DNA of 64,000 nt. Origin: Clostridia bacterium (lineage in GTDB: Bacteria; Bacillota; Clostridia; Oscillospirales; Acutalibacteraceae). Below, one piece after another: positions 9,583-18,875 of the stretch. The stretch is taken from contig JAFWAC010000009.1 in NCBI GenBank assembly GCA_017507805.1, positions 23,893 to 87,892 on the forward strand, given 5' to 3'. The notes under the pieces were generated by a model. That model had not been told where the DNA came from, did not search any database, and was given only the letters and a program-made list of their open reading frames with translations. Both the position numbers and the translations under genes were made by a program. Within the stretch, counting starts at the first letter, position 1; each line of letters opens with the position of its first letter.

Positions 9583-12500
9583 TTAGCTTATTGCACCTAT
9601 AAGGTTACCCTCAAAGGCTGTTCCTGTGTAATCCACAGCCACATAATCGGCAAAGCCTGTTATGCTTGAAACATCATAACCGCCGGTGAGTAATACACTA
9701 CCGTCAACAGGACTGCAAGTGTTGTAAACAGAGGTCAAGCCCTTTGTGATTGTGGTGTTGTTTATAAAGTCTGCTATACCGTTAAGCAAGGTATCGTCTT
9801 TTTCGATGTTGCCGTTATATACCGGATTGCTCCAAAGGTTGGTGTGTGTCCAAGGCAGGTCATTTACATTGCGGAATACATTGTTATAGAACTCAACTGT
9901 GATTTGGTCAGCTACAGCGTAGTCTCCGCCATAGGTAATTGCATTGGCATTCTCATTAGCGTTATAGAACAGGTTGTTATAGAACTTAATATTTGTCGGG
10001 CCAACTTCCGCATTATTATAGTCCGCAATGGTGAAAAAGCGGTCAGTTTCCTTGGCAATAATTGTGTTGTTGTGAACAAGAACATTGTTAATACCGGAAG
10101 AGAAATCCAATGCGCTTCTGTCTTCACCCAAACCGTCATTTACAGAAATGTTATAACGGACTGTGGTGTTTTGTACCATGCTGTTATTTTCACCGTCAGT
10201 ACCGCAAACGATAACCATACCGCCCTCGTTTTCGTGAGAGTAGTTATACTGAACGATACAGCCTGTGCAGGCATGGTCAATGTCAAATGCCCAAAGGTCT
10301 GTACCACCGTTGGTACCGGTTGTGCCGTAAACCTCGTTATATTGAATAATACCGTCCACAGAGGAATGGAACCAAACAGCAGCAAAAGAGCTCTGCTCAG
10401 GAAGCTCTACCAAAAGCTTGGAGTTTGAAACCACATTGTACTCAATGCGAGCGCCCTGGGTACCGATAAGCATAATAGCGTCTCCGCCGTTGTTGTTTAT
10501 CGTGTTGCCTCTGACAACGAAATTCTGTGCGAGGTAAGGACTTCCGTCATACAAAGAAAGGTTACGGTTGCCCCATGTCTGACTACGGTCAATAGCAATC
10601 CACTCAGATTCTGCAAAAACAGCAGTTCTTGCAACAGAATCAAAGCTGTTATTGGCAACGGTAACACCGTCAAACCAAGCGGGGTCACTGCACATTGCAT
10701 GGAAATGAATTGCGCCGCTGTCGTCACTTGTTGCGGCAGTTGTGTGATTTATGTCATAAAACTCACAGTTTTTAACACCCAAGCCCTTGGTTGCACCAGC
10801 TTCAAGAGCATAGAAATCCAATGCAGAGAAGCCTGTCTTACCTGTAAAGGCAAGGTTTGAAATTTCGATATACTCACCTGTAACATCAAGTGCATTCTCG
10901 CCTGCAGGAATGGTTATAACCGGCTTTTCGCCGCTTCCGTAGGAAGTGAGGGTGATGGGAGCATCGGCTGTACCAGAAGCGGCAAGCACTGCGCCGCCCT
11001 CAAAGGTATCGCCACAAGCAAGGGCAATTGTGTCACCCGGAACAAGTGCAGTGGAAACAGCCGCATCAAGTGTGGCAAGTGCAGTTGCCTCGGTCAAACC
11101 ATCATTGCTGTCGCTTCCGTCATTGCTTACATATATAGTTGCAGCCTCACGAAGCTCGGTGTTCTGAGCACCGATTGCCGAAAGTGCCGCACCGTCAAGT
11201 CCGTTGATGTAAACCTTGCGCAGACCGAACTGACTGTTGATGTTCGGGAAAACAATCTTTAAGTATTTACCGCTTAAATCGCCGTAATAATTAGTGGCAA
11301 TCAGCCATCCGTTGGAATTAAACTCGGAGCTTACGGTGTCTGCCGAGATTTCTGTCCATTCGGTCTGGTCAACAGAGGTGTAAACGGTCATTTCCCAATC
11401 GGTTTCCTCACCGCGGTCATACTGAATAGCCGCTTCCTCAAGACCGTTATGCGCATAATAAATTATGTAGCCCTCGGTATCAACCGCATTCAAAATATAT
11501 CTTGATGTATCGCCTAAAGGCTCACTGCCGCCGTTCTTATAGATGTTCTGCGCCGAGCTGTAAAGCTCGGCGTCAGTTGAACATTCATCTAATATCACTG
11601 AAACAGGTGCGCCCACACCTGCGAGTGTTCTCTTCATTCTGATAAGGTCGCGTATATCAATCTCATCATAATCATCCATGCTGAGGTTATAAGTGAATAT
11701 ATCGTATCCTGTAACAGCACCGATAAACCACTGCTTCATAAGCACAAGGTCGGTATTGTTAACACTGCAGTCATTATTAACATCGCCAGCCTCGGTATTT
11801 ACCCTTTCAACTGCAAGCTCAGCAATCCAAAGAGAAGCAGAGTCACCGTATCTATCAGCTTCAGCTCTGTTGGGGTCTACCATATTAGTACCGATACCAA
11901 AGGTTCCTGTGGTTGTTGCTGTGATTGTGAAATAACACTCCTCCCACTCGGTAACGGGGGTTTTGGGAGCACCGATACCTGCAACTCCGGCCTGTGCAGC
12001 ACCGTCAAACCAACCGCAGAACCAAGTGTCAGACTTATATGTAAACTTAATGCGGTAGGTCTCGCCTGCCATAAGTCTGAATACAGGAAGCTTAACGCAA
12101 TGTGTATCATTAAAGGATATTTTGGAATAGGTGATTTTTGCAACCTTGCCGAAATCAGCATCATCCTCGTAAGCAATGCTTACGCCGCCTGAGCCCTCAA
12201 CCAGCTGATCCTCAGTTTCAAAATCTGCAATGTAATTATAAGCATCGTAATCAGCAGTTACATCCTCGATTGTAATGTTATCAAGGTAAAGTGTTGAACC
12301 GGCAACGCCGCTTCTTAAGAAAATGTTTGTCGAAGCATATTCTGCTGTGAAAACGGTTGTATGTGTAGCCCAATCCTCACTGTTAAGGCTTAAATCGTTA
12401 TTCCCATTGTCAAAGCTCTGCTCTGCGGAATACATTTCATTGCCCCAGCTACCGCTGTTGGGAATGTGTCTCATACCGCCGCTTCCCTTGTAATCATAAG

Positions 12501-14097
12501 AAAGCTTGTAAACATTGCCCTTTGTAAGCGGATAGATAAGCTTAACATTTGCTTCAGTCCATCCGGCGTCCTCTGCAACCGAAAGGTCGGCAACAACATT
12601 TCCGTCCAGAGTGGCGGTGGTGGGGTTGCCAGCAGCAAAGCTCATACTATCAAAATCGTAAACCTGCTTGTCAGCAGACATATCAAGCTTTTCGATTGTT
12701 ATATCATCGATATAAAGGGTTGTTCCGGTTTGAACATTATAGAACCAAAAATGGGTTGAAGCATAGGTTGCAGTGAATACCTGAGAATAGGTTGCCCATT
12801 CCTCAGAGTAAACATCAAAAGCATTTCCTGCAGGGCTGGTTGCAATACCGTAGCTGTTGTAAGCCGAGCCCCAACCGCCGTCATTGGCATAGCCCATTAC
12901 ATTACCGCTTCCCATATATTTAAAGGAAATCTTGTAATACTCGCCCTGAACAAGAGGATAGTCAAGCTTAGCATTCATTTCTGCCTTTGAGGAGGTGGAA
13001 AAATTAGCTGCAATTGTGCCGTTATTATCTGCACCTGTTACAATGGTGGTTGAAAAAGCTTTTGTCGGATATTCAGAAAACTCAACAGCATCAAAATCAT
13101 AAACCTGCTTATCGGCAGTGTTTGTGTTTACAGTGGCAGTCTCTTTAAGAATAATCTGTGAGAAGTAAATTGTTCCCGCCGCCTGACTATACAAAGCAAA
13201 CATCTGACCGTCCGCAGTTGCGGTGTGTGTAAAGGTCTCGGTTCTCCAAGAACCTGTATCGTAAGCATAACTACCGTTAATCGTTCCGTCCACAGAGCTT
13301 GCCATCCAGGCATCTGTTTTATATGTAACAGTCAAATCATAGGTTGTATTCGCTTTAAGCTTGTAGGGAATATAGAACCTTTTTGCAAAGTTGCTGCTTG
13401 TCGCACCAATTGTACCAACCGCAACATTCTTGCCCAATTCCTCGTTATATTCATAATGTACTGTGTTGGAGCCTGTATTTGCAAAAACAGGTAATGCATC
13501 AACAGTTTCAATGTTTGAAAAATCTGTGATAAGGGGCAAATTTTCAGCATCATAATGAGAAGCTTCAATAATGTAAATATCATCAAAATTAATGGTGCTC
13601 TTTGCAACATTGAATTTCAAGAAAGCGTCCTCAATAGAGCAGGTATATTCCATTACAAAAGAATTCCACGCACCTGCTGAAGCACCGCCAAAGCTTTTTA
13701 TTTCAGCACTGTTGCCTTCCCAGATACTGAACCAGGAATAATCATCAACACCCTTGTTTTCAACATAATACATACCTCCTACAATATATGTTGTTCCAAC
13801 GGTAAAATCATAGCCTTTTAATGAATAGTTAGCTAATGTGCCTGCATCACTGCCTATAGCCTTAAGGCTGTAGCTACCGCGGGCAACCTCGGACGAAACC
13901 GCAAAGCGGTCAGCCGAAGAAACACTGTCGGTCGAAGGAATTGCTCCCTCCTCAAAATCGGTTACATTTTTGTTGGCAATAGCAGTCGTTTCTGCCGAGG
14001 CGGTGAAACCGGCAGACAAAATGCTTGTGAGCATTAAAGCCATTACCAAGGTCACTGAAAGAATTTTTGAAAAAGCCTTGTTAAAATTCTTTTTCAT
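9583..14097 (-). CDS. Large secreted multi-CBM, dockerin-like, beta-helix protein
   Basis: This is a secreted 1504-residue protein. The start is placed at the ATG at 14097 because AAAGGGGA lies just upstream and a clean signal peptide follows (MKKNFNKAFSK..., ending GFTASAE). A longer open frame to 14214 has no such support. Residues ~40-760 hold four or five beta-sandwich repeats, each closing with phrases such as TLYIDDITIE, like CBM4/9-type modules. At ~770-830 is a dockerin-like duplex, GDVNNDCSVNNTDLVLMKQW followed by DDYDEIDIRDLIRMKR, unusual in being internal. Next comes a discoidin-like part, and from ~990 to the end a right-handed beta-helix starting YVSNDGSDSNDG that is paralogous to the neighbouring lipoprotein. 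Probable role: binding and perhaps cleavage of complex polysaccharide outside the cell. Enzyme class is not determined. Confidence 0.82.
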   Translation of the reverse strand: MKKNFNKAFSKILSVTLVMALMLTSILSAGFTASAETTAIANKNVTDFEEGAIPSTDSVSSADRFAVSSEVARGSYSLKAIGSDAGTLANYSLKGYDFTVGTTYIVGGMYYVENKGVDDYSWFSIWEGNSAEIKSFGGASAGAWNSFVMEYTCSIEDAFLKFNVAKSTINFDDIYIIEASHYDAENLPLITDFSNIETVDALPVFANTGSNTVHYEYNEELGKNVAVGTIGATSSNFAKRFYIPYKLKANTTYDLTVTYKTDAWMASSVDGTINGSYAYDTGSWRTETFTHTATADGQMFALYSQAAGTIYFSQIILKETATVNTNTADKQVYDFDAVEFSEYPTKAFSTTIVTGADNNGTIAANFSTSSKAEMNAKLDYPLVQGEYYKISFKYMGSGNVMGYANDGGWGSAYNSYGIATSPAGNAFDVYSEEWATYSQVFTATYASTHFWFYNVQTGTTLYIDDITIEKLDMSADKQVYDFDSMSFAAGNPTTATLDGNVVADLSVAEDAGWTEANVKLIYPLTKGNVYKLSYDYKGSGGMRHIPNSGSWGNEMYSAEQSFDNGNNDLSLNSEDWATHTTVFTAEYASTNIFLRSGVAGSTLYLDNITIEDVTADYDAYNYIADFETEDQLVEGSGGVSIAYEDDADFGKVAKITYSKISFNDTHCVKLPVFRLMAGETYRIKFTYKSDTWFCGWFDGAAQAGVAGIGAPKTPVTEWEECYFTITATTTGTFGIGTNMVDPNRAEADRYGDSASLWIAELAVERVNTEAGDVNNDCSVNNTDLVLMKQWFIGAVTGYDIFTYNLSMDDYDEIDIRDLIRMKRTLAGVGAPVSVILDECSTDAELYSSAQNIYKNGGSEPLGDTSRYILNAVDTEGYIIYYAHNGLEEAAIQYDRGEETDWEMTVYTSVDQTEWTEISADTVSSEFNSNGWLIATNYYGDLSGKYLKIVFPNINSQFGLRKVYINGLDGAALSAIGAQNTELREAATIYVSNDGSDSNDGLTEATALATLDAAVSTALVPGDTIALACGDTFEGGAVLAASGTADAPITLTSYGSGEKPVITIPAGENALDVTGEYIEISNLAFTGKTGFSALDFYALEAGATKGLGVKNCEFYDINHTTAATSDDSGAIHFHAMCSDPAWFDGVTVANNSFDSVARTAVFAESEWIAIDRSQTWGNRNLSLYDGSPYLAQNFVVRGNTINNNGGDAIMLIGTQGARIEYNVVSNSKLLVELPEQSSFAAVWFHSSVDGIIQYNEVYGTTGTNGGTDLWAFDIDHACTGCIVQYNYSHENEGGMVIVCGTDGENNSMVQNTTVRYNISVNDGLGEDRSALDFSSGINNVLVHNNTIIAKETDRFFTIADYNNAEVGPTNIKFYNNLFYNANENANAITYGGDYAVADQITVEFYNNVFRNVNDLPWTHTNLWSNPVYNGNIEKDDTLLNGIADFINNTTITKGLTSVYNTCSPVDGSVLLTGGYDVSSITGFADYVAVDYTGTAFEGNLIGAIS

Positions 14098-14428
14098 CAG
14101 GAAATCCCCTTTCAAAAAATTAATAAATAAAATTTTTGTTACACAAATCCATAGTATCCAACATTTTCTGCATTGCCTTTGTGCAACCTGACAATTATAT
14201 TTTATCATAATCATTTACAAAAAAATAGGCTAATATTCCAATAAATATATCAATATTCAACACTCTGAAAGGCATTTTATCGTGCTAATCAAACTGACCT
14301 TTTGTAGGGGAGGCGTTTCGCCTCCCGCCAGCTTTTATTGCTTTTTGTGGAAAGAGAACCAGACGGGAGGGGGCACCCCTCCCCTACGACATATCCTTTA
14401 TACAGCAAAACTATACGAGTTATTAGTT
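14098..14428. other. Intergenic region with AT-rich leader and complete REPIN-like element
   Basis: About 330 bases between the AraC gene and the 1504-aa protein. It holds the ribosome site of the latter, an AT-rich leader (14190-14280) likely to contain its promoter, and a complete inverted repeat element at 14281-14420. I could not place a convincing -35/-10 pair. Confidence 0.5.
14281..14420. repeat. REPIN-like inverted element (GTAGGGGAGG ... CCTCCCCTAC)
   Basis: Outer arms GTAGGGGAGG and CCTCCCCTAC are complementary. Each half is itself a hairpin, GGGAGGCG ttt CGCCTCCC on the left and GGGAGGGG gca CCCCTCCC on the right. The left flank CTGACCTTTT matches the flank of the copy at 51294, and the right flank ACATATCCTTTATAC matches the copy near 59825. 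Confidence 0.7.
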
Positions 14429-15280
14429 TTACAACTGTTCCTTGTATTTCTTAGGGGTTACGCCGTACTGCTTTTTAAAAATAGCTATATAATAAGACTT
14501 AGAATTAAATCCGCATTTTTCGGCAATCTCATCAAGTGAAAGCTCACCCTGCTTTAAAAGTCTTATAGAGTGGGTAAGCCTTAACTGCTTTATATAATCT
14601 ATATAGCTGATTTTAAGCTTTTTCTTAAATATAAGCCCTAAGTAATTCTGGGAAAGTCCCACAGCACCAGCAACCTTTGTAAGGGATAGGTCGGCATCCG
14701 AAAAATGCTCGCCCAAATAAAGCAATGCGCGTTTGAGGTTGTGCATTGTTTCGCTGTAAACCGTGGTCATGGAAACCTTTTCAAAAAGCAGAGAAAGAAT
14801 AACATTAAGGCAGGAATCTCTTATTATAAGGAAATCCTCTGTCCGTTTTTTATACTGCTGATACAAAATATCAAGCAGGGATTTAATTTGGTTGTACTCC
14901 TCATCCGTCAGGAAAAAATCCGTATCGTCATAACAGCTTATAAGCTTTTGAAAAAGCTTGGGCGAGATACATTTCTCGCTAAAGCTCATGCTGTAAAGCG
15001 AAATCTGTTCGGTGCCTTTGAAATGATAAACATGACAGTCCAGCTTTTTAAGCAGACTGATATAACCCCTGCTCACGCGGAATGAACGGTCATTTATTTT
15101 ATGCTCTCCCTCTCCCTCGCAGATAAGCTCCAGCTCATAATATTTATGATAATGAAGCGTTTCTATATATTCGGTATCGTAACCAATAGTGCGGTAATCA
15201 ATAAAAAAGTTTTCCTTGTCAAAATCAGCATCGGTATCCGGTTTTTCAAAAACTTCTGTCCGGTTTTTATTGGTTGCCAT
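14429..15280 (-). CDS. AraC-family transcriptional regulator
   Basis: 283 residues. The N-terminal half (residues ~30-170) is a cupin-like sensor with the pattern HYHKYYELELICEGEGEH, typical of AraC proteins that bind sugars. The C-terminal ~100 residues carry two helix-turn-helix motifs, one with LTKVAGAVGLSQNYLGLIFK and one with LDEIAEKCGFNSKSYYIAIFK, ending in GVTPKKYKEQL. GGAGGGG precedes the ATG. It sits inside the glycan locus between the rhamnosidase gene (21 bases upstream) and the secreted CBM protein, and so probably activates that locus in response to a sugar. The inducer is unknown; rhamnose or an oligosaccharide is the obvious guess. Confidence 0.88.
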   Translation of the reverse strand: MATNKNRTEVFEKPDTDADFDKENFFIDYRTIGYDTEYIETLHYHKYYELELICEGEGEHKINDRSFRVSRGYISLLKKLDCHVYHFKGTEQISLYSMSFSEKCISPKLFQKLISCYDDTDFFLTDEEYNQIKSLLDILYQQYKKRTEDFLIIRDSCLNVILSLLFEKVSMTTVYSETMHNLKRALLYLGEHFSDADLSLTKVAGAVGLSQNYLGLIFKKKLKISYIDYIKQLRLTHSIRLLKQGELSLDEIAEKCGFNSKSYYIAIFKKQYGVTPKKYKEQL

Positions 15281-15301
15281 ATTTCCGGCACCCCTCCCTG
15301 T

Positions 15302-17644
15302 TTATAATATTTCTATTTCAAAGCTTCCGTTTTCTATTTTCCTTATATTTCCCCCATCTGCAAACGAATATCCTTCAGGCAGCTTTATATCTCCCTTTAT
15401 TCCTTCAGGCACCTGAACGGTAAGCAAAATTGCACTTTGCTGTTTTTTCCAAGCAACCGTTACCATTCCGATAACAGAGTTATACTCACAGGAAGCAAAT
15501 TCCAGCCTTTTTGCAAAGCAAGGAGAAATTTCAAACTCGGTCACATCACGACACTCGGGATTAGGCTTTAATCCGACAAGCTGTTTGATGAAAAAGCTTG
15601 AAATATCGCCCCAGAAATGGTGGTTCTGCGAATACTGTCCCGACCTTACGGTTTGCCCCTTTGCCAAAAAGGTTTCACACAAAGCGGTACAGCCGTTTTC
15701 CACCCAATTGGCATAAGACGGGTATTCGGGTGAAAGTATCATGTCAAGCGCCAAATCGCACCAACCCATTTGTGCCAAAAGATGAAACATATATCTTGCG
15801 CCGATTACACCGCAAAGCAACCGATTATTATCGCGTTTTATTATTTTGAGCAGTCTGTCAAAAGCCGCCGGTATTTCACTCTCGCTGAAAATTCCGAATT
15901 CTATCGCCAGCACCTGACAGGTTTGGCAATTGCCGAAGGCGGTCATCGCTTCAAAATCAATCAGCTTTTCTCTGATTGCGGTACGCATTTGTTCGGCAAG
16001 CCGTTGTGCCTTGCCGGAAAGCTCGCCATCATCCGCTGCAGCACCCAAAAATGCGGCTTTTTGGGCAATATCAAGCACCATGGCGCTATCGGTGAAAATA
16101 AGCGGTGCCAAGGTCTTATCAGCCATGCCGGCACCCAGAGGCTGTGCCCAATCGTTCAAGCCAATCTCCACAAGACCGTTTCGGTCACGCTTATCCGAAA
16201 TATATGAAAGATACCTCGAAATAGTTGGCAGACTTTCGGTTACAATGCGGATATCGCCGGTATATTTATAGCAATAATACGGCAAATACACGCACACACA
16301 ATCCCAAGCAGGACCGTTGCCCCACTCAAAGCCCCAACCGGCAGTTGGGATAATACCCGGAAGTGCCCCGTCCTCCCGTTGCGCCTTACACACATTCCGC
16401 ATCCATTCCGCCATACTTTTTTCAGCGGTCAGGTTAATCAGCATTTGCTCTGCCGAAAGGGCAATATCGGCCGTCCAACCATTCTTTTCTCTGTGAGGAC
16501 AGTCGGTTGGAACATAAACGAAATTTGAACGGTCGGAACGGATTGTCATTTCATAAAGCTGATTTACCGTGTCATCCGAGCAGGAAAAATCTGCCCTTTT
16601 GTGCATTTCGGAGCTTATCACCTTATATGTGAGCAGGCTTTTCGTTGCCTGTTCGGGAGTTATACCCTCAACCAACGCATAGCGGAAGCCATGGTATGTA
16701 AACGGTGGGACAAAGGTCTCCTCACCCTCACCCTTCAGAATATATTTATCCATTTGGGGATAATCCAAGTGCAGGCCTCTTTCACAATACATATTTATTG
16801 TGCTTCTGACCGAAAATTTTCCGTCTATAAGTGTTTCACCGAAGCGCAGTGTTACGCACTGCCCCTTTTTACCGCTGATTTTCAGCTCACAAATTCCCGA
16901 ATTGTTTTCACCGAAATCATAAAGGTATACATCCCTTACCCTTGTAAGCTCAATCGGGTCATCGTAGGTAATATGCGAATTAGTGTTATAGCACAGGTCA
17001 TTATAATGGGTTATACCGACAGGCGGAAGCTCCTTATAAACGGTGACAGGCTCTGCCTCGCAAAATCTTGCTTCCCCTGACGGAGCCTTGGCAGGCAAAG
17101 CACTGCTCCATGCGCTATCGTCAAAGCCGGGCTCATTCCAACCCTTCTGCTCTTTATTGGCATCATAAAATGCGCCTATGCGCAAGTCGTCAAGCAAAAC
17201 GGGGGAAGCGGCTGTTTTTACCGTTTCATCAGCTTCGATTACAGTGATTTTACCGTTTTGCTCAAGCTCAACAGAAAACGCAACCCTTAAACCTCCTCGC
17301 CACGGTGCCATGTCAAAGTCCCACACATAACCTCCGAAGGCATTGAAAAAACCGTTACCAAGCATAATGCCGATAACATTTTCTCCCGATACAAGATATT
17401 CTTTAATATTATAGCTGTCATAATAAAGAATATCATCGGGATTATTTATATAGGGTGCCAATACACCCTTTGTGATATGCTTTCCGTTAATATAAAGCTC
17501 GTAAAGTCCCAAGCCGCATATTACAAGGTTGGCACCGCCCGGCAGAGCATCGAGCAGAAAGCTTTTGCGGAAAAGCGGTGCGGGCACATGATTATCAAAA
17601 TCGCAAACCTCGTTATTGCGGCAAATGAACTTTTTAGAAAACAT
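15302..17644 (-). CDS. Alpha-L-rhamnosidase, GH78 family
   Basis: 780 residues, without a signal peptide, so cytoplasmic. It hydrolyses terminal alpha-L-rhamnose from imported oligosaccharides or glycosides. The N-terminal beta-domains include the GH78 hallmark GLYELYINGK (around residue 45) and GNGFFNAFGGYVWD (~95-110). The (alpha/alpha)6 catalytic domain follows, with TDCPHREKNGWTADI near residues 378-392, which contains the conserved acidic residues including the general-acid Glu. Downstream are ENGCTALCE and HHFWGDISSFF, matching the second catalytic region and the conserved His segment. The length is slightly under the common 850-1000, as expected for a protein lacking extra N-terminal modules. 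It is spaced 14 bases from the upstream epimerase gene, which implies co-transcription. Confidence 0.92.
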   Translation of the reverse strand: MFSKKFICRNNEVCDFDNHVPAPLFRKSFLLDALPGGANLVICGLGLYELYINGKHITKGVLAPYINNPDDILYYDSYNIKEYLVSGENVIGIMLGNGFFNAFGGYVWDFDMAPWRGGLRVAFSVELEQNGKITVIEADETVKTAASPVLLDDLRIGAFYDANKEQKGWNEPGFDDSAWSSALPAKAPSGEARFCEAEPVTVYKELPPVGITHYNDLCYNTNSHITYDDPIELTRVRDVYLYDFGENNSGICELKISGKKGQCVTLRFGETLIDGKFSVRSTINMYCERGLHLDYPQMDKYILKGEGEETFVPPFTYHGFRYALVEGITPEQATKSLLTYKVISSEMHKRADFSCSDDTVNQLYEMTIRSDRSNFVYVPTDCPHREKNGWTADIALSAEQMLINLTAEKSMAEWMRNVCKAQREDGALPGIIPTAGWGFEWGNGPAWDCVCVYLPYYCYKYTGDIRIVTESLPTISRYLSYISDKRDRNGLVEIGLNDWAQPLGAGMADKTLAPLIFTDSAMVLDIAQKAAFLGAAADDGELSGKAQRLAEQMRTAIREKLIDFEAMTAFGNCQTCQVLAIEFGIFSESEIPAAFDRLLKIIKRDNNRLLCGVIGARYMFHLLAQMGWCDLALDMILSPEYPSYANWVENGCTALCETFLAKGQTVRSGQYSQNHHFWGDISSFFIKQLVGLKPNPECRDVTEFEISPCFAKRLEFASCEYNSVIGMVTVAWKKQQSAILLTVQVPEGIKGDIKLPEGYSFADGGNIRKIENGSFEIEIL

Positions 17645-17658
17645 ACAAGCACCTTACT

Positions 17659-18864
17659 TTATTTTTTCAAAATATCTGTAATTATTTCATCTATTGCCAT
17701 AAGGCATCTCGGAACATGGAAGGGTCCCTTAAAGGTACTGCCCTTTGAGGAGGGCTCGGTGGGGATACCGTCCCGTCTTAAATAACCGTACCACTCGCCG
17801 CCCTCGCTGTCGCAGAAATGATTTATACAGTATTTTCTTGCCTTTTCAAACCATTCAATATACTGCTTTTCACCTGTTTCTCTGTAAAGCATAAGGGAAG
17901 CAATCATCAGCTCGTTATGAGGCCACCAAAGCTTCATATCGTGCTCATAAGCCTCCGGAGGATAACCAAGGCAATCAATAAAACTCAAAAGACCGCCAAA
18001 GGTTTTATCCCAGCCCTTTTCTGTGGCGCAGGCAAATATCTGCTTCGCCGCTTCCATTGTTCTGCTATCCGAGCTATGAATAGCCTCCTCAATAAGAAAC
18101 CAGCTACACTCTATGTCATGTCCCGGATTTACAACCCTGCCCGAACTGAAATCAAGCAGAGGCTCTCCGTTAGGAGCAACAGCTTCAAGGGTGCAGCCCA
18201 GCTCAGGCTTGAAATGATATTTAATAATATTATCGGCACACTCTGCCGAAAGTCTGTCATATTTCTCCCTGTTTTCCGGATCATACTTCCGCATAATAGC
18301 GGTTGTGTTAAGAAAAATCATCGGGTCAGCAAGGGAGCGAGCCTTACGGGTTTCCGGCTCTGTTTTAGGACCGAGACCTGTCGGATCGGAAATCAGACCG
18401 TTATTAAGCGCATATAGCATATCATAAACCCTACGGGCGCGCTCAAGATAAACGGTATCTCCGGTAGCGCCGTAATACTCTGCATTTGCAATAATGTAAA
18501 AAGCCTCACTGAAATAATATCTTCTCTGTCGCAAAGGCTTGCCGTCCGCAGTGACAGTGAAATAAAATCTTCCGCCGGCTTTGCGGTTAATACAGTGGTT
18601 TTCCAAAAAATCAAGACAGCTTTTTGAAGCCTCAAGCCATTCAGGCTTTGCTCCGTACTGATTGCAAAGGCGTGCAAAGGTCCATGCGCATCTCCCCTGC
18701 ATCCAGACGCTTTTATCGGTAGAATATATTTTGCCGAAACGGTCAAGGCAGGTGTAAACACCGCCGTTTTTGCGGTCAATACCGTTTTTAAGCCAAAAAT
18801 CAACACTCGCGTGAAGCTCCTTTTTTGCCCATTCGCGTATTTCCTGTAAAAGCTCCATATCCAT
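17659..18864 (-). CDS. AGE-family epimerase/isomerase (N-acylglucosamine 2-epimerase superfamily)
   Basis: 401 residues, cytoplasmic, with an (alpha/alpha)6-barrel fold like renin-binding protein. Enzymes of this family interconvert C2 epimers of N-acylglucosamine or of free sugars (mannose/glucose, cellobiose). Hallmarks seen are GGVYTCLDRFGK near the N-terminus, SVWMQGRCAWTFARL, NPGHDIECSWF and WWPHNELMIA; the His residues of the last two belong to the active site in characterised members. The substrate cannot be told from sequence. Neighbours suggest it reshapes a sugar freed from a rhamnosylated oligosaccharide. It lies 11 bases after the DUF4434 gene and 14 before the rhamnosidase gene, so the three form one operon. 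GGCGG ahead of the ATG is the likely ribosome site. Confidence 0.88.
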   Translation of the reverse strand: MDMELLQEIREWAKKELHASVDFWLKNGIDRKNGGVYTCLDRFGKIYSTDKSVWMQGRCAWTFARLCNQYGAKPEWLEASKSCLDFLENHCINRKAGGRFYFTVTADGKPLRQRRYYFSEAFYIIANAEYYGATGDTVYLERARRVYDMLYALNNGLISDPTGLGPKTEPETRKARSLADPMIFLNTTAIMRKYDPENREKYDRLSAECADNIIKYHFKPELGCTLEAVAPNGEPLLDFSSGRVVNPGHDIECSWFLIEEAIHSSDSRTMEAAKQIFACATEKGWDKTFGGLLSFIDCLGYPPEAYEHDMKLWWPHNELMIASLMLYRETGEKQYIEWFEKARKYCINHFCDSEGGEWYGYLRRDGIPTEPSSKGSTFKGPFHVPRCLMAIDEIITDILKK

Positions 18865-18875
18865 AAAACTACCGC

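Noticed and set aside
14098-14214. 39-residue extension of the 1504-aa protein
   Set aside because: It lacks a ribosome site and would bury the signal peptide; AAAGGGGA directs the ATG at 14097.
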